A stretch of 64,000 nt of DNA, taken from Pseudomonas sp. 8O. GTDB taxonomy: Bacteria > Pseudomonadota > Gammaproteobacteria > Pseudomonadales > Pseudomonadaceae. The notes beneath the pieces are model-generated. The model saw nothing but the letters and a program-made list of their open reading frames with translations, searched no databases and had not been told where the DNA came from. The stretch spans positions 1,384,868-1,448,867 of the forward strand of contig NZ_LR733265.1 of NCBI RefSeq assembly GCF_902506495.1, in the 5' to 3' direction. Below, piece by piece: positions 33,499 to 41,733 of this stretch. The translations under genes and the position numbers were made by a program. The stretch's first letter is position 1. Each line of letters begins with the position of its first letter.

Positions 33499-34389
33499 AT
33501 GCGCCCGCTGCTGACCGGCCTCGCCAACATCGTCCTGCTGCTCGCCAATACCCTGACCCTGATCGGCCCACTGCTGCTGATCGCCCTGGCCAAGTTCGTC
33601 TTGCCCGGGCAAAGCGCCCGCGACACCTGTTCGCGAGGGGTGATGTGGGTGGCCGAATTCTGGGCGGAGAACTGCAAACGCATCTTCGCCCTGCTGACAC
33701 CGACGCACTGGGACATTCGCGGCAATGCGGAGCTGCGCAGAGACCGCTCCTACCTGGTGATCAGCAATCACCAATCCTGGGTCGACATTCCCGCCCTGGT
33801 GCAGGCGTTCAACCGCAAGACGCCCTACTTCAAGTTCTTCCTCAAGCAGCAACTGATCTGGGTGCCCTTCCTCGGCCTGGCCTTCTGGGCGCTCGATTAC
33901 CCCTTCATGAAGCGCTACTCCAAGGCATTTCTGGACAAGAACCCGCATATGAAGGGCAAGGATCTGGAGATCACCAAGGCCGCTTGCGAGAAGTTCAAGC
34001 GCCTGCCGGTGACCGTGGTCAACTACCTGGAAGGCACCCGCTTCACGCCGGCCAAGCAGGCCCAGCAGCAATCGCCCTATCGCTACCTGCTCAAGCCCAA
34101 GGCCGGCGGCGTGGCATTCGTCCTCGCCACCCTCGGCGAGCAGATCGATGCTGTGCTGGACGTGACGCTGGTGTATCCCGGCCAGCAGGTTCCGGGCTTC
34201 TGGGCCTTGCTCAGCGGCCGGGTGCCGACGGTGATCATCGATATCCAGACCCTCGAACTGGACCCGGCGCTGTACCAGGGCGACTACGAGAACGACGCCG
34301 AATTCCGCCAGTACCTGCAGGAGTGGGTGAGCCAGCTGTGGCGGGACAAGGATGCCCGTATCGAGCGCCTGCGCGAGCGCGCCACGTAG
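33499..34389 (+). CDS. PlsC-type acyltransferase (YihG-like)
   Basis: A 296-residue membrane acyltransferase. An N-terminal hydrophobic region (residues 5-35) is followed by the acyltransferase motif NHQSWVD near residues 90-96 (the catalytic NHxxxxD), and the binding motif EGTR near 177-180. In E. coli the YihG/YihF-type enzymes act as 1-acylglycerol-3-phosphate acyltransferases or as swarming-related accessory acyltransferases. GGAG sits 6 bases before the ATG. Its stop is followed by a GTAGGGTGCGCCGTGCGCAC repeat, then the aat regulatory region. The acyl acceptor is not certain. Confidence 0.88.
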   Translation: MRPLLTGLANIVLLLANTLTLIGPLLLIALAKFVLPGQSARDTCSRGVMWVAEFWAENCKRIFALLTPTHWDIRGNAELRRDRSYLVISNHQSWVDIPALVQAFNRKTPYFKFFLKQQLIWVPFLGLAFWALDYPFMKRYSKAFLDKNPHMKGKDLEITKAACEKFKRLPVTVVNYLEGTRFTPAKQAQQQSPYRYLLKPKAGGVAFVLATLGEQIDAVLDVTLVYPGQQVPGFWALLSGRVPTVIIDIQTLELDPALYQGDYENDAEFRQYLQEWVSQLWRDKDARIERLRERAT

Positions 34390-34460
34390 GGTGCGCCGTG
34401 CGCACCGATCTTCCAAAGCCATTGGTGCGCGCGACCTCAGCAGCTGTCGACGCCCTGTCG

Positions 34461-34505
34461 TTCGGATTTCCGAACGAGCCACCCCGACTTATTCGCCAAG
34501 CCGAA
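34461..34505 (+). promoter_or_regulatory. Two AauR-type operators upstream of aatJ
   Basis: TTCGG-ATTT-CCGAA at 34461-34474 is a perfect match to the published AauR target TTCGG-N4-CCGAA of P. putida. A second site TTCGC-CAAG-CCGAA at 34492-34505 matches in 9 of 10 positions. The sites are centred about 31 bp apart (three helical turns) and lie about 65-110 bp upstream of the sigma-54 promoter, the right place for an enhancer-binding protein. Confidence 0.85.
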
Positions 34506-34570
34506 CGCATTACGTCGTCAATTAAAAATAAAAATCTTTAAATTCAAACATTTACTGGATTAACAGGCAC

Positions 34571-34586
34571 TGGCACATATCCTGCT
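34571..34586 (+). promoter_or_regulatory. Sigma-54 promoter of aatJQMP
   Basis: TGGCAC-ATATC-CTGCT matches the -24/-12 consensus TGGCAC-N5-TTGCW with GG and GC separated by 10 bases. It sits about 85 bp before the aatJ ATG. An AT-rich tract at 34517-34560 between it and the operators could hold an IHF bend site. Confidence 0.8.
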
Positions 34587-34671
34587 CCGTCCTCCTCAGG
34601 AATGCGATAGACCTTCCCTGAGCAAAGTGGCGTACCGCGCCATCACAACAACAACATTGAGGACTCGATTC

Positions 34672-35580
34672 ATGCGTACCTTCCACCGTGTACTGAGCGT
34701 GGCCATTGCCGCCGCCGTCCTTTCCACCCCGGTGACCGCTGCGGAACTGACCGGCACCCTGAAGAAAATCAAGGACAGCGGCACCATCACCCTGGGCCAC
34801 CGCGACTCGTCCATTCCCTTCTCCTACTTCGGCGACAACTCGCGCCAGCCGATCGGCTACTCCCATGACCTGCAACTGAAGGTGGTCGAGGCGATCAAGC
34901 AGGAACTGGGCATGCAGGACCTGAAGGTACGCTACAACCTGGTCACTTCGCAGACCCGCATCCCGCTGGTGCAGAACGGCACCGTCGACCTGGAGTGCGG
35001 CTCCACCACCAACAACATCGAACGTCAGCAGCAGGTCGACTTCTCCGTCGGCATCTTCGAGGTGGGCACCCGCCTGCTGGCCAAGAAGACCAGCGGCATC
35101 AACGATTTCGAAGACCTCAAGGGCAAGAACGTGGTGACCACCGCGGGTACCACGTCCGAGCGCCTGATCAAGTCGATGAATGCCGAGAAGAAGATGGGCA
35201 TGAACGTGATTTCCGCCAAGGATCACGGCGAGTCCTTCCTGATGCTCGAATCCAACCGCGCCGTCGCCTTCATGATGGACGACGCCCTGCTCGCCGGCGA
35301 AATGGCCAAGGCCAAGAAGCCGGACGACTGGTCCGTGGTCGGCACCCCGCAATCCTTCGAGATCTACGGCTGCATGGTGCGCAAGGGTGACGCTGGCTTC
35401 AAGCAAGTGGTCGACAAGGCCATCAGCGCTACCTTCGCCTCCGGCGAGATCAACGACATCTACGCCAAATGGTTCCTCCAGCCGGTTCCGCCGAAAGGTC
35501 TGAACCTGAATTTCCCCATGAGCGACGAGCTGAAGAAGCTGATCGCCAACCCGACCGACAAATCTGCAGAACAGATCTGA
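34672..35580 (+). CDS. aatJ: Glutamate/aspartate ABC transporter, periplasmic binding protein AatJ
   Basis: A 302-residue binding protein with signal peptide (MRTFHRVLSVAIAAAVLSTP, cleaved after VTA). The mature part has the family 3 solute-binding fold with YSHDLQLKVVEAIKQEL and FSVGIFEVGTRLLAK. It captures glutamate and aspartate in the periplasm and passes them to AatQM. GAGGA at 34659-34663 fixes the start at 34672 rather than the upstream in-frame ATG. It is first gene of an operon driven by the sigma-54 promoter. A hairpin at 35628 and a repeat element separate it from the permease genes, which may give AatJ more transcript than the others. Confidence 0.93.
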   Translation: MRTFHRVLSVAIAAAVLSTPVTAAELTGTLKKIKDSGTITLGHRDSSIPFSYFGDNSRQPIGYSHDLQLKVVEAIKQELGMQDLKVRYNLVTSQTRIPLVQNGTVDLECGSTTNNIERQQQVDFSVGIFEVGTRLLAKKTSGINDFEDLKGKNVVTTAGTTSERLIKSMNAEKKMGMNVISAKDHGESFLMLESNRAVAFMMDDALLAGEMAKAKKPDDWSVVGTPQSFEIYGCMVRKGDAGFKQVVDKAISATFASGEINDIYAKWFLQPVPPKGLNLNFPMSDELKKLIANPTDKSAEQI

Positions 35581-35627
35581 CGGTGATGCGCCGCCACGCT
35601 CACAAGGCGTGACGGCGCGGGGACCCC

Positions 35628-35648
35628 GGGGAAGCCAGCGGCTTCCCC
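35628..35648 (+). terminator. Intercistronic hairpin after aatJ
   Basis: GGGGAAGCC-AGC-GGCTTCCCC, a perfect 9-bp stem with a 3-base loop, is followed by AACC rather than a T run. It is better read as an mRNA-stabilising or attenuating hairpin than a full terminator, as is common after binding-protein genes. Confidence 0.65.
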
Positions 35649-35731
35649 AACCTAATTCCTGACGAAGCCGAGACCGTCCGCCTACGCGGATACGGGCAAC
35701 TCTTGCCTTCGTCAAAGTAGAAACATATCCA

Positions 35732-35962
35732 CGATCTCGCGAGCTAGAGCTATGCAAGGCGCAACGACCAACGGGAGTAACAGCCAAAGGCTGGCCCGAA
35801 GGGCGAGCGCCAGCGAGTAAAACAGATGAGGAAGCGGAGTGTGCTGTAGCACATGAGCATGACTCACTTCGTTCGCCCCTTCGGGGCCGCACTGAAGTGC
35901 GTTAGTCGCAAGCGACTTCCGAATCTGCTTTTAACGCAGCAGAGCCGACGCGCAGCAGATCG
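35732..35962. repeat. Hairpin-rich MITE-like element between aatJ and aatQ
   Basis: About 231 bp bounded by CGATCT at 35732 and AGATCG ending at 35962, an imperfect terminal inverted repeat. Inside is a string of perfect short hairpins: GCC-AAA-GGC, GCCC-GAA-GGGC, GTGC-TGTA-GCAC, CCCC-TTC-GGGG, GCACT-GA-AGTGC and GTCGC-AA-GCGAC. No gene fits it on either strand. The compactness and regular spacing suggest a mobile or structured RNA-type repeat inserted into the operon spacer. Other copies cannot be checked here. Confidence 0.5.
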
Positions 35963-35986
35963 TTTCCTCACAAGAGGGAATCTGCA

Positions 35987-36733
35987 ATGAATTACAACTG
36001 GGACTGGGGCATCTACTTCAAGTCCACCGGCATTGGCAGCGAAACCTACCTGGACTGGTTCATCACCGGCCTGGGCTGGACCATCGCCATCGCCCTGGCT
36101 GGCTGGATCATCGCCCTGGCGCTGGGCTCGCTGCTCGGCGTGATGCGCACTCTGCCGAACCGCTGGCTGTCCGGCCTGGCCACCGCCTACGTGGAAATTT
36201 TCCGCAACGTGCCGCTGCTGGTGCAGCTATTCCTCTGGTACTTCCTGGTGCCGGACCTGCTGCCCGAGCCGCTGGAGCTGTGGTTCAAGCAGGACCTCAA
36301 CCCGGCCACCTCGGCCTACCTCTCGGTGGTGGTGTGCCTCGGCCTGTTCACCGCCGCGCGGGTCTGCGAACAGGTACGCACCGGCATCGAGGCGCTGCCC
36401 AAGGGCCAGACCGCCGCCGCCTACGCCATGGGTTTTCGCCTGCCGCAGATCTACCGCAACGTGCTGCTGCCGCAGGCCTACCGCATCATCATTCCGCCGC
36501 TCACCAGCGAGTTCCTCAACATCTTCAAGAACTCCTCGGTGGCCTCGTTGATCGGCCTGATGGAGCTGCTGGCACAGACCAAGCAGACCGCCGAATTCAG
36601 CGCCAACCTGTTCGAAGCCTTCACCCTGGCCACGCTGATTTACTTCACCCTGAACATGAGTCTGATGATGATCATGCGCATGATCGAGAAGAAAGTTGCC
36701 GTGCCCGGCCTGATCTCCGTAGGGGGTAAATGA
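35987..36733 (+). CDS. aatQ: Glutamate/aspartate ABC transporter permease AatQ
   Basis: A 248-residue inner-membrane permease with about five hydrophobic helices. The EAA loop for contact with the ATPase is visible as EALPKGQTAAAYAMGFRLPQ near residues 136-155. This is the GltJ/AatQ type permease of polar amino acid uptake. GAGGG stands 8 bases before the ATG. Its last codons overlap the start of aatM. It sits 406 bp after aatJ, with the hairpin and repeat element between. Confidence 0.92.
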   Translation: MNYNWDWGIYFKSTGIGSETYLDWFITGLGWTIAIALAGWIIALALGSLLGVMRTLPNRWLSGLATAYVEIFRNVPLLVQLFLWYFLVPDLLPEPLELWFKQDLNPATSAYLSVVVCLGLFTAARVCEQVRTGIEALPKGQTAAAYAMGFRLPQIYRNVLLPQAYRIIIPPLTSEFLNIFKNSSVASLIGLMELLAQTKQTAEFSANLFEAFTLATLIYFTLNMSLMMIMRMIEKKVAVPGLISVGGK

Positions 36734-37398
36734 TGGATTTCAGCGAAATCATCCCCGCCCTGCCAGGCCTGTGGGATGGCATGGCGATGACCCTGCAACT
36801 GATGACCCTGGGCATCATTGGCGGGGTGGCACTGGGCACTCTGCTGGCCCTGATGCGCTTGTCGCACAACAAGCTGCTGGCGAATATCGCTGCCACCTAC
36901 GTCAACTACTTCCGCTCGATCCCGCTGCTGCTGGTGATTACCTGGTTCTACTTCGCGGTGCCGTTCATCTTGCGCTGGATCACCGGCGAAGACACCCCGA
37001 TAGGTGCATTCAGCTCGTGCCTGGTGGCCTTCGTGATGTTCGAGGCGGCCTACTTCTGCGAGATCGTGCGTGCCGGTATCCAGGCCATTCCCAAGGGCCA
37101 GATGGGTGCCTCCCAGGCGCTCGGCATGAGCTACGGCCAGAGCATGCGCCTGATCATCCTGCCGCAGGCCTTCCGCAAGATGACGCCGCTGCTGCTGCAG
37201 CAGAGCATCATCCTCTTTCAGGACACCTCGCTGGTGTACACCGTGGGCCTGATGGACTTCCTCAACGCCGCCCGCTCGCGTGGCGACATAATCGGCCAGC
37301 CCCATGAGTTCCTGATCTTCGCCGGCCTGGTCTACTTCACCATCAGCTTCGCCGCTTCGCGCCTGGTCAAGCTCCTGCAAAAAAGGTTAGCCGTATGA
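36733..37398 (+). CDS. aatM: Glutamate/aspartate ABC transporter permease AatM
   Basis: A 221-residue permease, the GltK/AatM partner of AatQ, with about five membrane helices and an EAA loop QAIPKGQMGASQALGMSYGQ near residues 116-135. Two successive ATGs exist at 36730 and 36733. AGGGGG at 36721-36726 is better spaced for the second, and either overlaps the aatQ stop. It overlaps aatP by 4 bases at the other end, so aatQ, aatM and aatP are translationally coupled. Confidence 0.92.
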   Translation: MDFSEIIPALPGLWDGMAMTLQLMTLGIIGGVALGTLLALMRLSHNKLLANIAATYVNYFRSIPLLLVITWFYFAVPFILRWITGEDTPIGAFSSCLVAFVMFEAAYFCEIVRAGIQAIPKGQMGASQALGMSYGQSMRLIILPQAFRKMTPLLLQQSIILFQDTSLVYTVGLMDFLNAARSRGDIIGQPHEFLIFAGLVYFTISFAASRLVKLLQKRLAV

Positions 37399-38129
37399 TT
37401 TCCATCCAGAACGTCAACAAGTGGTACGGGGATTTCCAGGTGCTGACCGATTGCAGCACCGAGGTGAAGAAGGGCGAAGTGGTCGTGGTGTGCGGGCCGT
37501 CCGGCTCGGGCAAGTCGACTCTGATCAAGTGCGTCAACGCACTGGAGCCGTTCCAGAAGGGTGACATCAACGTCGACGGCACCTCCATCGCCGACAAAAA
37601 GACCAACCTGCCCAAGCTGCGCTCGCGTGTCGGCATGGTGTTCCAGCATTTCGAGCTGTTCCCGCACCTGACCATCACCGAGAACCTGACCATCGCTCAG
37701 ATCAAGGTGCTCGGCCGCAGCAAGGAAGAAGCCACCAAGAAAGGCCTGGCCCTGCTCGATCGTGTCGGTCTGGCTGCCCATGCGCACAAGCACCCTGGTC
37801 AGCTCTCCGGTGGCCAGCAACAGCGCGTGGCCATTGCCCGTGCCCTGGCAATGGACCCGGTGGTGATGCTGTTCGATGAACCGACCTCGGCGCTCGACCC
37901 GGAGATGGTCAACGAAGTGCTCGACGTGATGGTACAGCTGGCTCAGGAAGGCATGACCATGATGTGCGTGACCCACGAGATGGGCTTTGCACGCAAGGTC
38001 GCCGACCGGGTGATCTTCATGGACGCCGGGCAGATCGTCGAGGATTGCCCGAAGGAGGAGTTCTTCGGCGACATCAACGCCCGTTCCGAACGCGCCCAGC
38101 AGTTTCTGGCGAAGATCCTTCAGCACTAA
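37395..38129 (+). CDS. aatP: Glutamate/aspartate ABC transporter ATP-binding protein AatP
   Basis: A 244-residue ABC ATPase. Walker A is GPSGSGKST near residues 34-42, the signature LSGGQQQRVAIARALA is near 135-150, Walker B VVMLFDEPTSALDPE follows, and the switch His is in CVTHEMGFA. It belongs to the GltL/GlnQ polar amino acid class. It energises AatQM for glutamate/aspartate import. Its ATG overlaps the aatM stop by 4 bases. A CTCTCCC-type inverted repeat lies between it and aauS. Confidence 0.94.
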   Translation: MISIQNVNKWYGDFQVLTDCSTEVKKGEVVVVCGPSGSGKSTLIKCVNALEPFQKGDINVDGTSIADKKTNLPKLRSRVGMVFQHFELFPHLTITENLTIAQIKVLGRSKEEATKKGLALLDRVGLAAHAHKHPGQLSGGQQQRVAIARALAMDPVVMLFDEPTSALDPEMVNEVLDVMVQLAQEGMTMMCVTHEMGFARKVADRVIFMDAGQIVEDCPKEEFFGDINARSERAQQFLAKILQH

Positions 38130-38142
38130 GATCGGGCTTTGC

Positions 38143-38182
38143 TCCCCTCTCCCATTTATGGGAGAGGGGCCGGGGGAGAGGG
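38143..38182. repeat. CCCCTCTCCC/GGGAGAGGGG inverted repeat
   Basis: CCCCTCTCCC-ATTTAT-GGGAGAGGGG is a perfect 10-bp inverted repeat followed by CCGGGGGAGAGGG. It is one of several copies of this family; the others lie in the sox-purU region. Confidence 0.8.
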
Positions 38183-38217
38183 CAACTGCCCGCCCATCTG
38201 GCCAGTCCGGGACGACT

Positions 38218-40086
38218 ATGATGCAATGCCTGCCCGCCCCTCCTCGCGCCGATCTGATCGTGAAACCGCGCCTGCTCCGCCACCTGTCGCTGATTCTGCT
38301 GTTCCTGCTGCTGGTACTCGGCTGCGGCTACGCCGCCTATCACCTCAGCGACCGCGCCGGCATCCGCGCGCTGGCCGAGAACGGCGAGCGCCAGCTGGAA
38401 CTCAACGCCCGCGCGGTGGAAAGCGAAATCACCAAATACACCTACCTGCCCAGCCTGCTGGAGCTGGAAGGCAACGTCTCGCGCCTGCTGCTGGCACCCA
38501 CGGCCTACCGTCGCCATCACGTCAACGTGTACCTGCAGGGCCTCAACGAACGCAGCGGCAGCCTGGCCATCTACGTACTCGACCCGGACGGCCGGGTGAT
38601 CGCCACCAGCAACTGGGACGAGGCCGACAGCTACCTCGGCGAAGACCTGTCGTTCCGCGCCTATTACCAGGACGCCATCAAGGGCCGACCCGGCCGCTTC
38701 TACGGCATCGGCAGCACCACCGGCGAGCCTGGTTACTACCTGGCCCATGGCCTGCGCGAGGGCAATCGCATCATCGGCGTGGCGGTGGTCAAGGTGCGCC
38801 TCGACACCCTCGAAGAGCGCTGGCAACGCGCGCTGCTGGAAGCCTACGTCAGCGACGAGAACGGCATCATCATCCTCGCCAGTGATCCGATGGTGCGCCT
38901 GAAGTCCGTGCGCCCGCTCGACGAAGCCACCAAGGAGCACCTGGCGCGCAGCCTGCAATATCACTGGGCGGCGCTGGAAGAACTGCAGCTGTTCAACCGT
39001 TCGCCTCTGGACGAAGGCATCGAACAGGTCAGCTTCGCCACCGCCGGCACGCCCGCCAACTACCTGCTGCAGACGCGTCGTCTGGAAGATACGCCGTGGC
39101 ACCTGACACTGCTCAGCCCACTGCAGGAGCAACGCAGCGCGGCCATGAGCCACGGCATGCTGGCGGCCGTGGCGGCAGCACTACTGGCCTTTCTGCTGAT
39201 CGCCTGGAACGAGCGGCGCAAGGTCATCGCCACGCGTCTGGCTGCTCGCGAGGCATTGCAGGCAGCCAACGACGAACTGGAACGCAAGATCACCGAGCGC
39301 ACCGCCGACCTGCAGGCCAGTAATGAACGCCTGCAAGCCGAGGTGCGTGAACGCCAGCAGGCCGAAACCACCCTGCGCCAGGCCCAGGACGAACTGGTGC
39401 AGGCCGGCAAGCTGGCGGTGATCGGGCAGATGTCCACCAGCATCGCCCACGAACTGAACCAGCCGCTGGCAGCGCTGCGCACCCTGTCCGCCAATGCCGT
39501 GCGCTTTCTCCAGCGCGGCGCGCTGGATGTCGCCAGCAGCAACCTGCAGAACATCGCCGAGTTGGTCGATCGCATGGGCAAGATCACCGCCAGCCTGCGC
39601 GCCTTCGCCCGCCGCACTGGCGACCAGGGCGAGGCTTCGCTGCAACAGGCGGTAGACGCGGCGCTGCTGCTGTTGCACCCGCGCCTGCAGCGCACCCGCG
39701 TACAGATCCACCACGCGTTCACCGAGACGCGCCTGAACATCGAGCAGATTCGCCTGGAGCAGATTCTGGTCAACCTGATCAGCAACGCCCTCGATGCCCT
39801 GCAGCCGCAGACCGACCGACAGATCTGGCTGAGCGGTGCCAGCGAGGCCGGGCATTATCAGTTGGAAGTGCGCGACAATGGCCCCGGCATCGCCCCGGAA
39901 ACCCGCGCACACCTGTTCGAGCCCTTCTTCACCACCAAGCCCGGCGAGCAGGGTCTGGGCCTCGGCCTGACCCTTTCTGCCAGCCTCGCCGCCGCTGCCG
40001 GCGGTAGCCTCACCGCGCGCCATCCCGAAGAGGGCGGTACCGCCTTCGTCCTCAGCCTGCCCTACCCGCGAGAGCCACAAGCATGA
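38218..40086 (+). CDS. aauS: Acidic amino acid sensor histidine kinase AauS
   Basis: A 622-residue DctB-like kinase. One helix is at about residues 20-40, a Cache-type periplasmic sensor follows to about 300, and a second helix is at about 308-325 (AAVAAALLAFLLIAW). Next is a coiled linker, then the H box SIAHELNQPLAALRTLSANA near 408-427, NLISNALDALQ, DNGPGI and GLGLGLTLS. It is downstream of aatJQMP, and its stop overlaps aauR by 4 bases. In P. putida AauS/AauR respond to glutamate and aspartate and control their uptake and deamidation. The first of two adjacent ATGs is used; a later GTG at 38259 is possible. Confidence 0.9.
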   Translation: MMQCLPAPPRADLIVKPRLLRHLSLILLFLLLVLGCGYAAYHLSDRAGIRALAENGERQLELNARAVESEITKYTYLPSLLELEGNVSRLLLAPTAYRRHHVNVYLQGLNERSGSLAIYVLDPDGRVIATSNWDEADSYLGEDLSFRAYYQDAIKGRPGRFYGIGSTTGEPGYYLAHGLREGNRIIGVAVVKVRLDTLEERWQRALLEAYVSDENGIIILASDPMVRLKSVRPLDEATKEHLARSLQYHWAALEELQLFNRSPLDEGIEQVSFATAGTPANYLLQTRRLEDTPWHLTLLSPLQEQRSAAMSHGMLAAVAAALLAFLLIAWNERRKVIATRLAAREALQAANDELERKITERTADLQASNERLQAEVRERQQAETTLRQAQDELVQAGKLAVIGQMSTSIAHELNQPLAALRTLSANAVRFLQRGALDVASSNLQNIAELVDRMGKITASLRAFARRTGDQGEASLQQAVDAALLLLHPRLQRTRVQIHHAFTETRLNIEQIRLEQILVNLISNALDALQPQTDRQIWLSGASEAGHYQLEVRDNGPGIAPETRAHLFEPFFTTKPGEQGLGLGLTLSASLAAAAGGSLTARHPEEGGTAFVLSLPYPREPQA

Positions 40087-41405
40087 GCGACCGCCTGACT
40101 GTACTGATCGTCGAAGACGATCCCCATGTGCTGCTCGGCTGCCAGCAGGCCCTGGCGCTGGAAGACATCCCCAGCATCGGCGTCAGCAGCGCCGAAGAAG
40201 CGCTGGCGCAGGTCGACGCGGACTTCGCCGGCATCGTCGTCAGTGACATACGCCTGACCGGCATCGATGGCCTGGAGCTGCTCACCCGCCTCAAGCAGCG
40301 TGACCCGAGCCTGCCAGTGGTACTGATCACCGGCCACGGCGATATCGGCATGGCGGTCAGCGCGATGCGCGACGGTGCCTATGACTTCGTGGAAAAACCC
40401 TTCTCCCCCGAACGCCTGGTGGACGTCGCCCGCCGCGCTCTGGAGCAGCGCAGCCTGGCCCGCGAGGTCAGCGCCCTGCGCCGCCAGTTGGCCGGGCGCC
40501 AGGCGCTGGAGCAGCGCATCATCGGCCGCTCGCCAGCCATGCAGCAGTTGCGCGAACTGATCGCCAACGTCGCGGACACCAACGCCAACGTGCTGATCGA
40601 GGGTGAGACCGGCACCGGCAAGGAGCTGATCGCCCGCTGCCTGCACGACTTCAGCCGACGCCAGCACAAGCAGTTCGTAGCACTCAATTGCGGCGGCCTG
40701 CCGGAGAGCCTGTTCGAGAGCGAGATTTTCGGTCACGAAGCGCATGCCTTCACCGGCGCCGGCAAGCGCCGCATCGGCAAGATCGAGCACGCCGACGGCG
40801 GCAGCCTGTTCCTCGACGAGATCGAGAGCATGCCGATCAACCTGCAGATCAAGCTGCTGCGCGTGCTGCAGGAGCACAGCCTGGAGCGGCTTGGCTCGAA
40901 CCAGTCGATCAGGGTCGACTGTCGGGTGATCGCCGCGACCAAGGCGGATCTCGGCGAGCTGGGCAAGCGCGGCGAGTTTCGCAGTGACCTGTATTACCGC
41001 CTCAACGTGGTGACCCTGGAGCTGCCACCGCTACGCGAGCGGCGTGAGGACATCGCCTTGCTGTTCGAACACTTCCTGCAACTGGCGGCGCTACGCTTCG
41101 ACCGCGGCGTGCCGGAGCTGGATCGACACACCCTGGCGGCGCTGACCGCCCACGACTGGCCCGGCAACGTGCGCGAACTGCGCAACGTTGCCGAGCGCTT
41201 CGCCCTCGGCCTGCCCGTGTTCAAGAAAAGCGGCCTGGCCGACAGCAACGCGCTGGGCTTCAACGAAGCCGTGGAAGCCTTCGAACGCAACCTGCTGGCC
41301 GGCGCGCTGGAGCGCCACGCCGGCAACCTCAGCCAGGCGGCACAGGCACTCGGCCTGGCCAAGACCACGCTGTTCGACAAGGTGAAAAAATACGGGCTGC
41401 AATAA
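40083..41405 (+). CDS. aauR: Sigma-54-dependent response regulator AauR
   Basis: A 440-residue enhancer-binding regulator. Receiver domain (1-120) with D55 in VVSDIRLTG; AAA+ domain with Walker A GETGTGKE near residues 175-182 and Walker B in GSLFLDEIES; and a C-terminal Fis-type helix-turn-helix (about 400-440, SQAAQALGLAKTTLFDKVKK). It should activate the sigma-54 promoter at 34571 from the two TTCGG-N4-CCGAA operators upstream. The sigma-54 contact loop reads HAFTGA (residues 221-226) instead of GAFTGA, keeping the FTGA core. It overlaps aauS by 4 bases. Confidence 0.92.
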   Translation: MSDRLTVLIVEDDPHVLLGCQQALALEDIPSIGVSSAEEALAQVDADFAGIVVSDIRLTGIDGLELLTRLKQRDPSLPVVLITGHGDIGMAVSAMRDGAYDFVEKPFSPERLVDVARRALEQRSLAREVSALRRQLAGRQALEQRIIGRSPAMQQLRELIANVADTNANVLIEGETGTGKELIARCLHDFSRRQHKQFVALNCGGLPESLFESEIFGHEAHAFTGAGKRRIGKIEHADGGSLFLDEIESMPINLQIKLLRVLQEHSLERLGSNQSIRVDCRVIAATKADLGELGKRGEFRSDLYYRLNVVTLELPPLRERREDIALLFEHFLQLAALRFDRGVPELDRHTLAALTAHDWPGNVRELRNVAERFALGLPVFKKSGLADSNALGFNEAVEAFERNLLAGALERHAGNLSQAAQALGLAKTTLFDKVKKYGLQ

Positions 41406-41461
41406 TTAAAAAAGGAGCCCGCAGGCTAATGCCTGTCAGTTAAGCCGTTGCCCTCGATCTT

Positions 41462-41522
41462 TGTAGGAGCCGGCTTGCCGGCGATTCGCCATAAAAAGCA
41501 TCGCCAGCAAGCTGGCTCCTAC
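41462..41522. repeat. Inverted REP-like pair after aauR
   Basis: GTAGGAGCCGGCTTGCCGGC at 41463 faces CCAGCAAGCTGGCTCCTACA about 20 bases away. Bases 41406-41461 and 41523-41668 show no gene. Confidence 0.8.
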
Positions 41523-41668
41523 AAAAACGTCCCTTCTACTGCACGTAAGAGAGGGTGATAAAAACTTATCTGACCAGCATCAGCTCATAGGCTCCCAAAG
41601 GAAGGCGCAGGCCTATGCGCCTTGGCCGTGAAAACAGCTGGGTGGCGCCATGCGCAGCACCACCCCAC

Positions 41669-41729
41669 GTAGCCCGGATGCAATCCGGGACAACGCGTGT
41701 TACTCCCTCCCGAATTGCATCCGGGCTAC
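41669..41729. repeat. GTAGCCCGGATGCAATCCGG inverted repeat, copy 4
   Basis: Left arm GTAGCCCGGATGCAATCCGG and right arm AATTGCATCCGGGCTAC, with one mismatch. It ends 4 bp before the fdhA stop codon, so it lies at the 3' end of the sox-fdhA gene cluster. Confidence 0.8.
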
Positions 41730-41733
41730 GCCA

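Noticed and set aside
33337..34482. N-terminal extension of the HD-GYP gene to 794 codons
   Set aside because: The extension crosses the divergent acyltransferase gene and has no domain; the family start is MLKRIAVAD at 33336.
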